NCBI GenBank assembly: GCA_963930655.1 | Contig: OZ005611.1 | Span: 23,919,001 to 23,983,000, forward strand | Reading direction: 5' to 3' | Source of the DNA: Myrica gale | Taxonomy: Eukaryota > Streptophyta > Magnoliopsida > Fagales > Myricaceae | DNA: 64,000 bases | Shown: positions 11,547-22,947 of the stretch, one piece after another | How positions within the stretch are numbered: the stretch's first letter is position 1 | Layout: each line of letters opens with the position of its first letter | Made by a program: the position numbers and the translations under genes | Notes under the pieces: model-generated | Told to the model about the DNA's origin: nothing | Databases searched by the model: none | What the model saw: the letters and a program-made list of their open reading frames with translations, nothing else

Positions 11547-14500
11547 ATGAGAAAGGATAGGAGGGTTAGTAAGATGAAGGGAAGGATATCAAAGATAGGG
11601 AGTTATGCAATAGCCTCCTCTATGAGGGACCGGCATCAACAGCCTTGCATTACTTGCACCACCTTCAACATCCTTGCTCCAATCTACAAGCGCCTCAACC
11701 GTGAGGTGCCCTTTTGCCATTTTTCACAGGGAGAATGTGGATTTTCTGTTGATTTCGTGTCCAACCAATTTCGTGGGCAACAGTGGGTTCTGTCTGAGTA
11801 TTTGTTTCTATGTTTTCATTTGAGTTGGCGTCTGATTTTGGGTTTTGGTTGGGGTGGAAGCAGGATCCGAGTTGCCGTGAAAGTGATTATAGAGCGTATT
11901 GGCTGGCGAGGAATCATAGGATATTGGATATGTTGTTGCAGGAGAGATCTTCCATCATTTGTCTTCAGGTGTGCATTTGCTTATCTATGTCGGCGAGGGA
12001 TTCAAATCGGTTTGGATCAAGATTCTACTAACTTCTTTGATTGCCATTTGCAAATGTGTGGATTCGCGCAGGAATTCTGGCTGGGCAATGAAGAACTTGT
12101 TAATTTGTATGAGAGGAGACTTGGCCATGCCGGATATGTGCTTTTCAAGCTTGGACGGACGAACAACCGTGGTGATGGTATGATCTTTCATTCCGATTTT
12201 GGATTTATAAAGGTGCTATTAGGTCTTAATTTAATTTTTCCCACACAAACTAATTATTGAAATATTCCCTGCTCTGACATTTATAGATTATTTAGATTGT
12301 ATCGAGGTAATAGAAATTGAACTTGATTAGGCTGGATTTGAATGTAAAATTTCCGTACGATACTTGTATCATTGTTTTTTTAAAAGTTGCCGAACAGTCT
12401 TGTTTGGTGGATCTGGGGAATGATGGAAGAAAACGTGCAACTTTACAAAATGGGGATACAGAGTAACATGATTAACATGGTGATTTTCTTATAAAAGCTA
12501 CTTTGATGAAATTTGTGTTTTCTATTTCTATCGAATGACAACAAAAGTTTTGCCGCTTGCATTTCTAACACTTGTACAATTTGTCAACATAAGACGTCAC
12601 AGCGTCCTTGTTGAAGAGAGTTGGGTAGGCCTTTTTACCGGATTCCTTCGTGGCATGCAGAAAGAATCTTTACCATTATGTGATTGTCCTTCTTCTTCTT
12701 CTTCTGGAGTATCTGTCTAATGCCAGCTATATATTAGAAGTGCTAAAGAGAGTTATATCCAAGTAGTAAATAGACCACCTAACTTGGATTATTTGAAGCT
12801 CATTTTGTCTCTCTTTGACCTGGGTTTTTATGCATTCTTACTAACCACGATTGTTCACTTTGGTCTTTAGGTCTGCTGACTGCAGTGCGGAAGGACTATT
12901 TTAAAGTTCTCAACTATCGAGAGTTCCTTTTCAATGATTGTGGAGACCGTGTGGCTCAGTTGTTGCATGTTGAACTATCTGCCCCCTTCTCACAGTCTCG
13001 GAACAGTGATGTACGGCAAGAAATTCTCATTGTGAATACGCACTTGTTATTTCCTCATGATTCAAGCCTGAGTCTTGTACGACTGCATCAGGTAAGTTCA
13101 TTTTTCTTCTCACAATGATCTTTTTCTTCCTATACAGAAGTAATATTTAAATTCGGTCATTATTCGTGATGCCTCGCCTTGATTATATCTTGTACGTCTC
13201 TCACTATAGGTCTACAAAATCCTGCAAGATGTCGAATCTTATCAGAAAGAGAATAAGCTTAATCCAATGCCCATATTACTCTGTGGGTAAGTTTACAATT
13301 ACCTTCCATTCAGACAGGTTTATTTTACTCTGTTGATTCAACGGAACTACCATACTCCAAAATCAGTTTTATCTTGACATATGTGTGTTTTTGTAGTGAC
13401 TGGAATGGATCCAAACGTGGACATATTTACAAGTTCCTTCGATCACAGGGATTTGTGTCATCATATGATACTGCTCATCAGTACACTGATACAGATGCAC
13501 AGAAGGTCAATTAACGACCATTGCGAAATGCTTTTCCTTATGTTAGAAGATCTGGCCAGTGTTTGTATTTTTTTTTTTCACATTCATCTTCTCTGTTGTA
13601 TTTTGAATGCAGTGGGTAAGCCACCTAAATCATCGTGGGAACATATGTGGTGTTGATTTCATATGGCTACTCAATCCCAACAGTTATCAAAAGCTACTAA
13701 AAGCAAGTTGGAGTGAAGCAGTGTTTGATATGTTCAAGGTCAGCTATTTGATTTTTCAACTGGAGGCCTTTTTTAGGAGTCATTGTGACACTTTGTCAGA
13801 TACATCATTCAGTACTCTGTCTAATGGTAGAACTTTCCAATTTTCAGTATCTACTACGAAGAGCATCACTAACGGAAGTCGATGCATTTGCCTTTCTAAA
13901 GGCGGACAACCATGGTGATTACATTACCTACTCATGTTTTTGTGAAGCACTTAGGCAGGTATGGTGTGATTATTGGACCAGGAGTAATGGACAATGATTA
14001 ACTTTCCTTTCTTTTCTTTTTTTCCTTTTATGGTTTCTGAGCAGGATGGACATTTGTTTCAGAGAGTAAACTTCTCTAATGCTGTTATGTGATTTTCTGC
14101 AGCTTAATTTAATTGGCCATCGCCATGGACTGAGTGTTGAAGAGACAAGAGAACTGTGGGTTCAGGTAGACAGAGAGAGAAATGGTGTTGTTGATTATAA
14201 AGAGTTTCAGGTAAATTATAAGTTTGTGTTAGCTCTCATCTATATGTATCTTACAGCAGTAAAACAACATAATTGATTCTTTTTTTCTCGAAACAACATA
14301 ATTGATTCATTTTGTAGTAGAATGTGTTGTAGGCTTTAGCTATCCAGGCGCTCTGGGATTTAAAACTATTATAATTGTAAGCAAGTAAATTCAACACTGT
14401 GCTTGTTGTTAGATATGAGACTTCTATAAAATCTATGGCAACACTAATAAAGAAGATAGATAAATGGCTGTTATAGTGTTCCACCATTATATGTTTTTAC

Positions 14501-14857
14501 GTGCATTGCCACTTGCACAGGCCACAAGCCCATTAGACCATTGTTTTTCCTCTTTATGTCATATTTATGACATTCATATTGGGAATCTTGGCGCAGCAGC
14601 AGCAGATTTGGAATCCTACAGGGTCAGAGCAAAGTGATGAAAGTAGCAACGATGTCCTAGATGGTGGTTCAAAGGGTTTTCAGGACCAAACCATTGGTTT
14701 CAGCATAAAAAATGCGGTTCTCTTCCCTCCTGAAGTGGAGAAAGGAAGGTGGCCAGAAAATTACTTTCTTTCTGATCATGCACGTCTTACTGTGGTTTTC
14801 TCGCCGATAAGAATGCCATGCTCTCAGTCATATCCAGTGTATCAGACGAAAATCTAG
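11547..14857 (+). CDS. Endonuclease/exonuclease/phosphatase family protein with EF-hand (At1g02270-like), 10 exons
   Basis: Exons: 11547-11705, 11864-11968, 12072-12177, 12871-13091, 13210-13286, 13397-13505, 13613-13738, 13848-13958, 14103-14210, 14597-14857; all GT-AG with matching phases, 460 residues. EEP (CCR4/DNase I-like fold) motifs are all present: FNILAP (Asn41), LQEFW (Glu89), NTHLLFPHD, LLCGDWNGS (Asp224, Asn226) and LSDHARLTVVF (His435). Between the catalytic blocks lies a helical insert with an EF-hand loop of 12 residues, DRERNGVVDYKE (361-372), preceded by a degenerate one (KADNHGDYITY). This arrangement matches the plant family typified by Arabidopsis At1g02270; a Mg-dependent phosphodiesterase activity with Ca2+ response is inferred, substrate unknown. 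The start at 11547 is the first in-frame ATG; 11574 (MKGRISKIGS) is an alternative closer to the conserved N-terminus. Confidence 0.92.
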
Positions 14858-16182
14858 TGTATCAGAACTTTAGGAGTTAGACTTGTGCAAAAAGAACCCA
14901 AATAAGGATGGGGATAGGTTTGGGGCTACATAATTAGATGGTTACTGAAATGGATGCAAAAACGATCATCAGAGTTTTTTGCCTGAGAGATCAATTACTT
15001 TTTATTTGATGGACCCACTGTAGATGATTCTTCTAGTGGGGAACGCCAGCACCAGAGTTACTCCTATCCCTTCTAAAGTACTTTCAAGTCCCTCAGCTTC
15101 ACAGTTAATAAAGTGGGACTAGCATTCTGCATTGCTCTGTTCTGCTCTGCCTTTCGATTTGCCCCTCGAGTTGGAAAAACAAACAGGAAAAAAACTCATG
15201 TAAGAGAAAGAAGCTTGACACTTGCGAATATAGATGGTCTAGTAACCCTCACCTTTTTGTAGTGTGGTGAGAGATACATCTTTCGGAGCCTCATGTATTT
15301 GGAATGCATTAAAGAAAATTATACAGAATTTTTTTTATCTAATTAAAAGTATACAGAATTATCTTTTAACAGATTCTGCTCTTTGACAACGATCTAAAGC
15401 ACGAAATATAATTTGTACAGTCTCTGTCAGATGGGCTTTACATCTAAATTCCCATGCAATGCATGAATGGACCAATTTATTTTCAAGTTGGGGGAAGTGT
15501 TATATTTTTACACAGTATGAGAACAGCCATTGAAAGCAGATCGCGTTTAGCAGAAGCTCTTGCCTTAATATCTGCCTAGGATTCTCTCTAAAACTAAAAC
15601 AGGAGCATCAGAGTCTTCAGAAACGTACTTTGGCTCATCGTCCTGTAATAACTTCGACTACATTTTTTGAAGAATTTTTCCAGACTTATCCATAGGATTT
15701 GAATCATTTGAAAGAAAACAAACCCATTTCAAACGCTGAAATTAAAGAAAACTGCAAGTCTTTATAGTTTGGATTCTGGTCATTTTGCTTTCAGTGCCAG
15801 TAAGTAGACAAACAATCTATGATTATGGCAGCTCGGTACTTGAACTTGTGCCTGTTAATAGAGTGAAGAGTTTTCAATCTTCACTATGAATGGGAGGATT
15901 GGTGCCTATGATTTTTGGCCATTAGGAAGGTCGGGGATTCCAGCCTGATATGGGTTGTTCTCATGGACCAATTCAAGTCTCTTGAAAGAAGCAGTGACTT
16001 CTGAAGGAAAAAGAACAATAACTTGGAGTTCAGTTAAACAAATTGTTTACACAAAAACAATCCAGGGAAAAGTGCCCCCTTTGAATTTAGAACTCCAAAA
16101 GACAGTGAACTCCATAACTCATGACATTGCTTAAAAAGATAAAGAAAAAAAAAGCTCTCTAAAGAAAAGAGGAGAAAAGGGT
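14858..16182. other. 3' flank and intergenic DNA
   Basis: Contains the 3' UTR of the EEP gene. A block at about 15920-15985 (ATTAGGAAGGTC, GGATTCCAGCCTGA) recurs at about 19560-19610, so it is a dispersed repeat. No gene was recognised. Confidence 0.4.
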
Positions 16183-16200
16183 AATCAACTTGATAACTTC

Positions 16201-17090
16201 TTTTTTTTTTTATTCACTAAATTATCGGATATCTGTATTTCATCACGGTGGATCAAAATACAGCGGATGCGCTCTAACGGGAATACCAGACCCTCCAAGG
16301 AGGCGGCGACCCAACGAGCAGAGCCTACTGAAAGGCTTTACAAAGTCCCAGAAGGGACGGACCAGCCACAGAAGCCAGACAAGCCACAGAGGCCAGAGAA
16401 GCAGAAAACGTAGGAAAATAACAAAAGCAGCCTTAAACAGTGAGGCAGGCCCTAACGGGCGAAAGCGGAAAATAAACCAAGCCCTAAACAAATGGGCCGC
16501 CCCAAACAGGATTATTTCCGATCGGTCAGGCGGCGGCGGGAGGCGGGCGGTGGCCGAAGGAAGGCGGAACAGCGGAAAATGGAGGTCATCGTCCGCTGAG
16601 TCCAGGCCGGCGAAAAATGGAAGAGGGCGGGGGCCGGAGGGGCCCGCACGCGCGCCAACAGCAATCGGCGCGTGAGATCCACGCGCACCGCGTGGGGCGC
16701 GTGGACCAACACGCGCCGGCCTGGGAGTGACGGGCCGCCGGGGTTCTGATGCGCAACACCTTCTGAGACCCTCCAGACGGCGCGTGTCCCCTTGGAAGAA
16801 GCGGAAACCACCGAAAAGCAAGAAGAAAGTCCCTGCAAAAAAAACACCAAAACAGGCCAAAACAAACCACAACCGGAGAGACCAAACCGACCGGAAAAGA
16901 GAAAGGGAGAGAGAAGATGGAGGAGGGGAAAAGAAATGAAAAAAGGAGGAGGGGGTGGAGAGAGCCGTAGCTCCCCCCTCCTCCGTAGGGGGCGGGGTGG
17001 ATGGGGAAACCAGAGAGGGGCCGGGGGTTTGAGAGAGAAAGGGAAGTTTGTTACTTACTTTGGAATCTCCAAATTGATACATAAAATGAC
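16201..17090 (-). mobile_element. GC-rich poly(A)-tailed retroposon (non-LTR type, non-autonomous)
   Basis: An 18-bp perfect direct repeat, AATCAACTTGATAACTTC, flanks the block at 16183-16200 and 17091-17108. Directly inside the left copy is a run of 11 T; on the minus strand this reads GTGAATAAA followed by A11, a poly(A) signal and tail. Long exact duplication plus terminal poly(A) is the signature of target-primed reverse transcription, as for LINEs, SINEs or processed copies. The interior is markedly GC-rich compared with the AT-rich surroundings and its head is C/T-rich, like the 5' UTRs of plant LINEs. No reverse transcriptase or endonuclease motif is visible, so it is probably an internally deleted LINE or a retroposed non-coding transcript. 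Confidence 0.8.
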
Positions 17091-17108
17091 AATCAACTTG
17101 ATAACTTC

Positions 17109-18029
17109 ATCTGCAAAGTAGGTGGTCTAAAATTCTTATCAGACCTTCTCCGTACAAATTGTGATGGAAATGTAAAAGTGAGTGATGACAACTTCTCTTT
17201 CTTGTTCTTAATTCTTAAATATTATTCTCTTTTCTAAATGGTGGCCACTAACGTTATTGGGGAAAAAGGTAAGGTTTCTTGGGCAGTACATCCCAAGAAA
17301 ACTATTCTATTAGGAGCAAGGAGGTAAAATTAAACATTTTTGTAATGCCTGAGATTAAGGTGGGGTCTCCCCTTTATTAGCAAAGAGTATTGTTAAAGAA
17401 ATAGGTCCTTTTTTTAAGTGCTCAAAAGGCTAAAAGTGCAAGAGAAAATTATGAAGAGGTATTCCTTATGATTCCACTATTACTCCTATATTCTAAGACT
17501 TTTTTTTTAAAGAAAAAAAAAAGATGGGCCCGTATATTCTAAGATTCAATTACAACAATATAGTAATGTCCAATTTGCTTGAAGCTTTAGGTAGGTCTCA
17601 TGGGACCTTTGGATCCCACTTCTTCACCTCCCTTATCGGTGCATAATTGGAAGAAGGTTCTTAATCAATTGTTTTTTAAAAAAAAATTACAAAGGACTGA
17701 GGTTCTTCACACCCCGGGTCAAATTATTCCTATATTTATATTCTATTTGGTACTGCATAGTCTGTATTTGGGATATTGTTTGGGTCGTCCACCTCTGTAA
17801 GCTAGAATTAGAAAATTGGGAGACAAAAATTTCACTATAATTGCAAGAAAAGGTTCAAAACAGCCCTTATTTTGCCTATCTTTCAGGCTGAGTTCCCCCC
17901 CCCCCCCCTCGGCTGCTCAGTGTCCTGTAATCCTGCTTAGATCTCACAATTTTTGTTCGTGCGGAGCCAAAATTTTAGAAATTTTAATTTAACTAAAATA
18001 ATCTTTTTTATTAAATTATTTATTTTTAG
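17109..18029. other. Intergenic, no gene recognised
   Basis: AT-rich, with a 14-base C run near 17895. No conserved coding sequence or readable element termini. Confidence 0.4.
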
Positions 18030-18455
18030 GGAAAAATATATTTTTTACCCACAAACTACCATAAGTTTTATACTTTGCACCCTAAACTACCAATTTTGAT
18101 ACATTGCACCCTCTAACTACTAATTTTTGACACTTCTCACCCTATGTCAAATTTGTAGAATAAAATGACGATAATACTATTGACTCATTTTACATATATT
18201 AAAGATATTACTGTCAATTCATTAATTTATTAAGGGTATTATTGTCAAATGGAGGGTGCAAAGTGTTTAATATTAGTAGTTGGAGGGTGCAATGTGTCAA
18301 AGTAGGTAGTTTAGGGTGCAATGTGTCGAAGTAGGTAGTTTAGGGTGCAAAGTGTCAAAAATTAGTAGTTAGAGGGTGCAATGTATCAAAATTGATAGTT
18401 TAAGGTGCAAATTATAAGACCTATGATAGTTTGTAGGTAGAAAATGTATTTTTTT
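18030..18455. mobile_element. Fold-back MITE with long inverted arms and internal tandem repeats
   Basis: The left arm (AAAATATATTTTTTACC, then ACAAACTACCATA) is the imperfect reverse complement of the right arm (TATGATAGTTTGTAGGTAGA, then AAAATGTATTTTTT). Within the arms a unit of about 35 bases, GGTAGTTTAGGGTGCAA(T/A)GTGTC, repeats several times in opposite orientations. Related fragments appear near 28085-28200 and 47990-48150. The target-site duplication could not be fixed. Confidence 0.6.
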
Positions 18456-18473
18456 TATTTGTATTTATATTTA

Positions 18474-18675
18474 TAATATTTAATATTACCAGACTAAGAG
18501 CTGGAAAGAAAAAGTAGAGAAAGGATAAAAGTAATCTCAAAATAATCTCCCACCATCAAGAAAGAAAAAGCTTGATTTGTACATATAATATTTAATATTA
18601 CTGGGACTAAGCGGTGGAAAGAAAAAGCAATATAAAAAGGAGAAAAGTAATCTCTCTCCATCAAGAAAGAAAAAG
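18474..18675. repeat. Tandem duplication of the tRNA-Ser 3' flank
   Basis: A segment of about 90-97 bp beginning TAATATTTAATATTAC at 18474 and ending ATCAAGAAAGAAAAAGC near 18570 recurs at about 18587-18675, where its end abuts the 3' end of the minus-strand tRNA gene. Only the right-hand copy still has a tRNA attached. Confidence 0.7.
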
Positions 18676-18757
18676 CGTGGACGGCAGGATTCGAACCTGC
18701 GCGGGCAGAGCCCACATGATTTCTAGTCATGCCCGATAACCACTCCGGCACGTCCAC
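18676..18757 (-). tRNA. tRNA-Ser (anticodon AGA)
   Basis: The minus strand folds as an 82-nt class II tRNA: acceptor GTGGACG pairs with CGTCCAC, discriminator G; anticodon arm CATGA-CTAGAAA-TCATG with AGA at 18724-18722; a long variable arm (GGGC-TCT-GCCC) typical of tRNA-Ser; and T arm with the B box GGTTCGAATCC. There is no intron and no encoded CCA. A run of five T follows immediately (18674-18670 on the minus strand), serving as the RNA polymerase III terminator. It reads UCU and, by wobble after inosine formation, UCC and UCA. Confidence 0.97.
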
Positions 18758-20444
18758 AAGTTGTGAAGCGATACTGATTTTTATCTAATTCATTAAACCT
18801 TGAATCGAGCAAACTTTGGAAAAACTCCAATTGTGAAAAGGTGCAGTTATATATCTGTTCAGAAAAAGGTCGGGGATCGTTAAACAACGTATACGGATAG
18901 CCGAGGGGAAAAAATATCCCATCTCGACATAAATGGTACTACTTTATCCACCACCTCCACCTTTTGGTACAATCCTTTAATTAACTGGCCTTTTGCTTTC
19001 TCATCAATCACTGACTCATTGGGGTCATGATGGTTATACGACCAAAACTTGTAAAAAATTCCTACTGTCAAATACAAATGTCTAATAATCAAGTTATAAT
19101 ATGCTTGGAAAGATTCCAAAATAAGCTAGGCCACGGAGTGATACATGTATTAACTGAATAGATCTTGGTTTGACTCCTCACAGTAATAACTCTTGGGACT
19201 TATTTGATACGTATAGTAATAAGTCAAGTCATTGTACGTGTTACGAGTTTGTCGGTTACCGAGTAGGACTAAGGTGATGTTCGTTTGTAAGAAATTCGTA
19301 GGATTCTGATAAAATTGTGAATACTTACGTGATGTTAAAGTTGTATTGGCATGCGTACAGAAATTGTTAAAATAAATTTATGTTTGTAAAAAAGTAATAA
19401 AATGTTTTATTAAAATACGTATATTTTGTGGTATTTGACATATAAATATAAAAATAGAATGCAAATCTCACTAGACCTGCCCACACATAAGTGCAGTAGA
19501 TTTATGTTGTTACCCAAAAAAAAAAAAAGGTGCCAGAGTTTATTTGCAACTTGTTGGCAATTAGGGAGGTCTAGGATTCCAGCCTGACGTGAGTTGCTTA
19601 TGGATAAGCACACGAATGTGGAAAAGCAATTCCTATCTCTTCTAAAAGAAACAACACTAATTACCTTACTGGTTAAAGTGGCTTTACAAATACAAACTTA
19701 TGGAAAGTTCTTCTTTCCGAATTCGTAATTAAAGGAAGACCAATGTCTTGAGAGAATAGACTATTGTTATTGTACGGCTTAACCAGTATACAACTTTGCT
19801 CTGTAACACATGGGATGAGATCGATTATGGAATTATCATATTTTGTTTGATTAGGCACCAAGCCAATGGAACGTTTACGTACGTGTCACTCAATGGGTAA
19901 AATTTTTCCAATACAAATGGACAGATTGGTTCAAAACCAATGTAGGTTGATTCCGTCCCTGCCATACAAAAAGCAAAAAGCAACGGACCTGAAGAAAGCC
20001 TGCTTCCCCGGCTTCATCTCACTTATGCTATGCTTTTGTTCTTTAATGGTGGCTCAGCCTTTGACGTGGAAAAGGACATGCTGATACAAACACCACTGAA
20101 GGATGAATATTGAATTAAGGAAACAAAGGTAGACATTTTTGTATTGCATAGGTTAAGGCGGCCGCATCTTCCCTGCATGCAGCACCAAATTGTTAATTTT
20201 CAGTTTGTCCACCAAATCTTGACAAGTTCACGGTATCTTTATTTCTTTCTGACAAACAAAGTTATGAAAAGGATAAAGGCCCAAAGTTGAAAAGGGTCAT
20301 AAAAAATTATGGAAAATGACTTCCATGTGATATGATTCCACTATAACTCTATTGCCTTTCTTTTTCGATATTCCTAGGTGATTATTATATTGCTTGCATC
20401 CAAACAAAGTGAATTTAGGAAATTTACCCAATCTTCCCTCCATA
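18758..20444. other. Intergenic, with MITE family C fragment
   Basis: At about 19268-19400 a partial copy of MITE family C begins (GTGATGTTCGTTTGTAAGAA). At 19558-19610 there is a second copy of the dispersed repeat seen near 15920. No gene recognised. Confidence 0.4.
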
Positions 20445-20466
20445 CTATATATATATATATATATAT
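20445..20466. repeat. (AT)n microsatellite
   Basis: About eleven AT dinucleotides in a row. Confidence 0.85.
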
Positions 20467-20959
20467 TTGTGTTTTTCCCTCAGCCCTTCCCCCTCTATAC
20501 TAGAAAAGGAGGATGTAGGGGTGGGAAGAAACTCGTCGATTCGACCTCTCATTTCGGAACCAACCCAAACGGTTCAGTTTACATTGGTTCGAATTTTGAA
20601 ACATGAATCTCAAGAGAAATTGAGTTCAAGTCTCAATCATGTTTTTTTTCCTTATGCCCTTAATGAAATGATATTGTTTTACTCATGTTTAAGTATTTTA
20701 TCTTATAACTCAACTCGAAACTCACCCAAACATGACAGTTTTTTTTTGGGATCGAGTTGCAAACTCATCGCTTCGATTGCCCCGAGTTCGGGATGATGAA
20801 AATAGAACGGGTACAACAAAAATAGATCGGGTAGGGATAAGAGGACTTAAATTTTCAGTCCAGCTAATAAACCGTGGAAGAAGAAAAAGGTGTGGCAATG
20901 TCTTCTGCTATAGTAGATCCATCTTGCAAGGTTGTGCACATCAACGGTCTGACTCGGTT

Positions 20960-21149
20960 GTGTTTGTGTTGTAAAATTTTAGTGTTGTTAAAATTTTAGG
21001 TATTGGGTTTAGTGAAAAAGTGAAGAGAGAGATAATTTTTTATATTTTTTGTAGTAAATAGTAATGATTTGATGGGGAGAGATATTATATTGTAATATTT
21101 AATTGTGTTAAAATTTTAGAAGGGGTAAAATTTTGGTACACAAACGCAC
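20960..21149. mobile_element. MITE family A, copy 1
   Basis: An AT-rich element of about 190 bp with inverted ends: GTGTTTGTGTTGTAAAATTTTA at the left edge is mirrored by TAAAATTTTGGTACACAAAC at the right. The interior carries TTAGTGAAAAAGTGAA and AGTAATGATTTGATGG, shared with copies at 21490, 27117, 28960 and 51688. No coding capacity. The superfamily could not be set because the duplication is not clear. Confidence 0.65.
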
Positions 21150-21489
21150 CTCAGATATGTTCATTGATCTCGTCTTAATTCAAAATCATATTCAAGCAAG
21201 TTTTTGACGTATTGGATTAAGGGGAGCATTCCAAATTTTTTGTCAAATTTATTCTTATATTCCACAGATGGAGCAAGATTCTATACAATTTTTTTTATTC
21301 TAATTATATGGTATAATTCAAAAATTAAATAGATATAAGTCCATACTATTCAAAAAATTGTCATTTGAGCAGCATGCAAGTTAGAAAACATAAGATTATC
21401 TATGAACTGTTTCATGTTAGAAAGGAGTCGCCCTGTTCACACTACTTTTCTTTGTATTCACACAGGCAGGAAAAAGAAGATAACTAACT

Positions 21490-21651
21490 GTGGGTTTGTT
21501 TTGTAAAATTTTAGATATTGAGTTTAGTAAAAAAGTGAAAAATAGATAATTTTTTATATTTTTTATAGTGAAAAGTAATGATTTGATGGAGAGAGATATT
21601 ATATTGTGTTAAAATTTTAGAGGGCGTAAAATTTTATAACACAAACGCAGC
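21490..21651. mobile_element. MITE family A, copy 2
   Basis: Same ends and interior blocks as the copy 530 bp upstream and in the same orientation, with GTAAAATTTTATAACACAAA at the right edge. Confidence 0.65.
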
Positions 21652-22440
21652 CTTAGATAAGGATGTCTACCAATGGGGGAATGAAACTTGTCAAGGTTGT
21701 TTAGTTTAATACGAAGAAAAGAGGAGTTTCCAAAGGAATCGAATTTCAGAAACGCATATTAGCTACAACATTGCACGGGTCGATACGCACAATGTCTAAT
21801 ATCCATCGTTTATGGTTAGGACTACTAGAGTATCCAATCACATTCGCTCGTGCCAACACAAATAATCAAACTTGATGACCACCAATATTTCTAAGGACTG
21901 TAGCTAAAACAAGGCAAGGTAAAAGAATAATTGAACATATTTTTAATAACTGAGATAGATTGACAAAATACGTGAACTTCGTTCTATTCGAAACTTCGAT
22001 AATAATTCAATTGCATTCAAAGATAGACAAAATAGATGAAACTATGTTCTATTCGAAATTGTGATGATTTTTTATTCGCTTACCTTCTCATCCTTTACCT
22101 TTGGTTGCTTTTGGGGATCCCGTACCAGTTACCAGGGATGAGGGGAACTGAGAAAAAAAAATTACCAGGGATAAGGGGCAGCTGGAAGAGCCAATAGGAT
22201 CAAAAGGGAGACTTTAAATTACAATTTAACTGATAAATAAAATTAAAAAATGGGGTTTTTTTTTTGTTATGTATATAATGAAGTGTTCGAAAAATGCACC
22301 AAAATAAAAGAACAGGAAAACAGAACCAAAGAAGCGCGCGGAAATTGGGAGTGACATTCTCGGTACCTTCTTCTTCTTTTTTCATATTCCTCATTAATCC
22401 CCACACGCTGAAATCCAGCAGGGGCCCACTTAAGCAGGTG
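21652..22440. other. Distal upstream region of the NAC gene
   Basis: AT-rich. A phrase of the type GATAGA(C/T)AAAATA with GTTCTATTCGAAA repeats twice, at about 21955-22010 and 22020-22070. No gene recognised. Confidence 0.35.
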
Positions 22441-22452
22441 ACGCCACCACCT

Positions 22453-22460
22453 CACGTGTC
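22453..22460. promoter_or_regulatory. G-box/ABRE-like element upstream of the NAC gene
   Basis: CACGTGTC, a G-box core of the type bound by plant bZIP (ABF/AREB) and bHLH factors, about 200 bp before the TATA box. ABA or stress regulation is an inference from the motif alone. Confidence 0.45.
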
Positions 22461-22650
22461 GATGCTCCATTCGCTTGTCAGCACAAGTCGAACGTAAACT
22501 TCCTTCATAAGCGTCCGTCCTTTTCCGACTCTACCCCTACTCTTTCCGGACAACCATCCACATATGTCTCGCCAGTCGCCACCTTTGGTCCTTTAACAAT
22601 GGCAATACCGTAATTACTGAACAATAACGAGGCTAAGCATCTCGACGCGG

Positions 22651-22656
22651 TATATA
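22651..22656 (+). promoter_or_regulatory. Candidate TATA box of the NAC gene
   Basis: TATATA in the context GCGGTATATACC, about 296 bases before the start codon. A second TATAAAT at about 22719 is possible but would lie at the first upstream ATG. Confidence 0.5.
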
Positions 22657-22723
22657 CCAGGAATTCTTCTTCTTCTTTCTTCTTCCTTCTTTCTTTTCTT
22701 TTCGAACACGGTGGAGAGTATAA

Positions 22724-22947
22724 ATGATGACCGTCGAGCTACCAACTCACTCTCTCTTTCTCTGCTTTTCCCCTCTTGGTTTGCTTAACCATCAAACAAA
22801 TGGCACAAACCCCCCAAACCTTTGAAGATCTCTTTGATTCCTAATACCCTCTTTTGAATTCTTTTGTTTTCTTTTTACGGTTTTATAAAAAAAGAGGTCG
22901 CTCTGTTCTCTCTCTTACTTGGACCCTGTCTCCGCATGTTTGTGTGA
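22724..22947 (+). promoter_or_regulatory. Leader of the NAC mRNA with three upstream reading frames
   Basis: Three upstream frames precede the main start: 22724-22825 (33 residues, begins MM), 22800-22844 (14 residues, overlapping the first), and 22936-22947 (M-F-V-stop). The last one's TGA overlaps the main ATG in the pentamer TGATG. If the TATA box at 22651 is used, all three are in the mRNA. Such leaders commonly reduce main-frame translation; that effect is inferred here. Confidence 0.55.

Noticed and set aside
16243..17082. 279-codon minus-strand open frame as a host protein gene
   Set aside because: It coincides with a poly(A)-tailed retroposon, has biased Pro/Arg/Leu/Phe composition from GC-rich sequence, and shows no domain. 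It is described as part of the element instead.
18494..18757. Minus-strand coding frame of 87 codons
   Set aside because: It is the translation of the tRNA-Ser gene and its duplicated flank.
22854..22946. 31-residue N-terminal extension of the NAC protein
   Set aside because: The frame is open but begins with TTG; the first in-frame ATG is at 22947, which gives the family-typical start.
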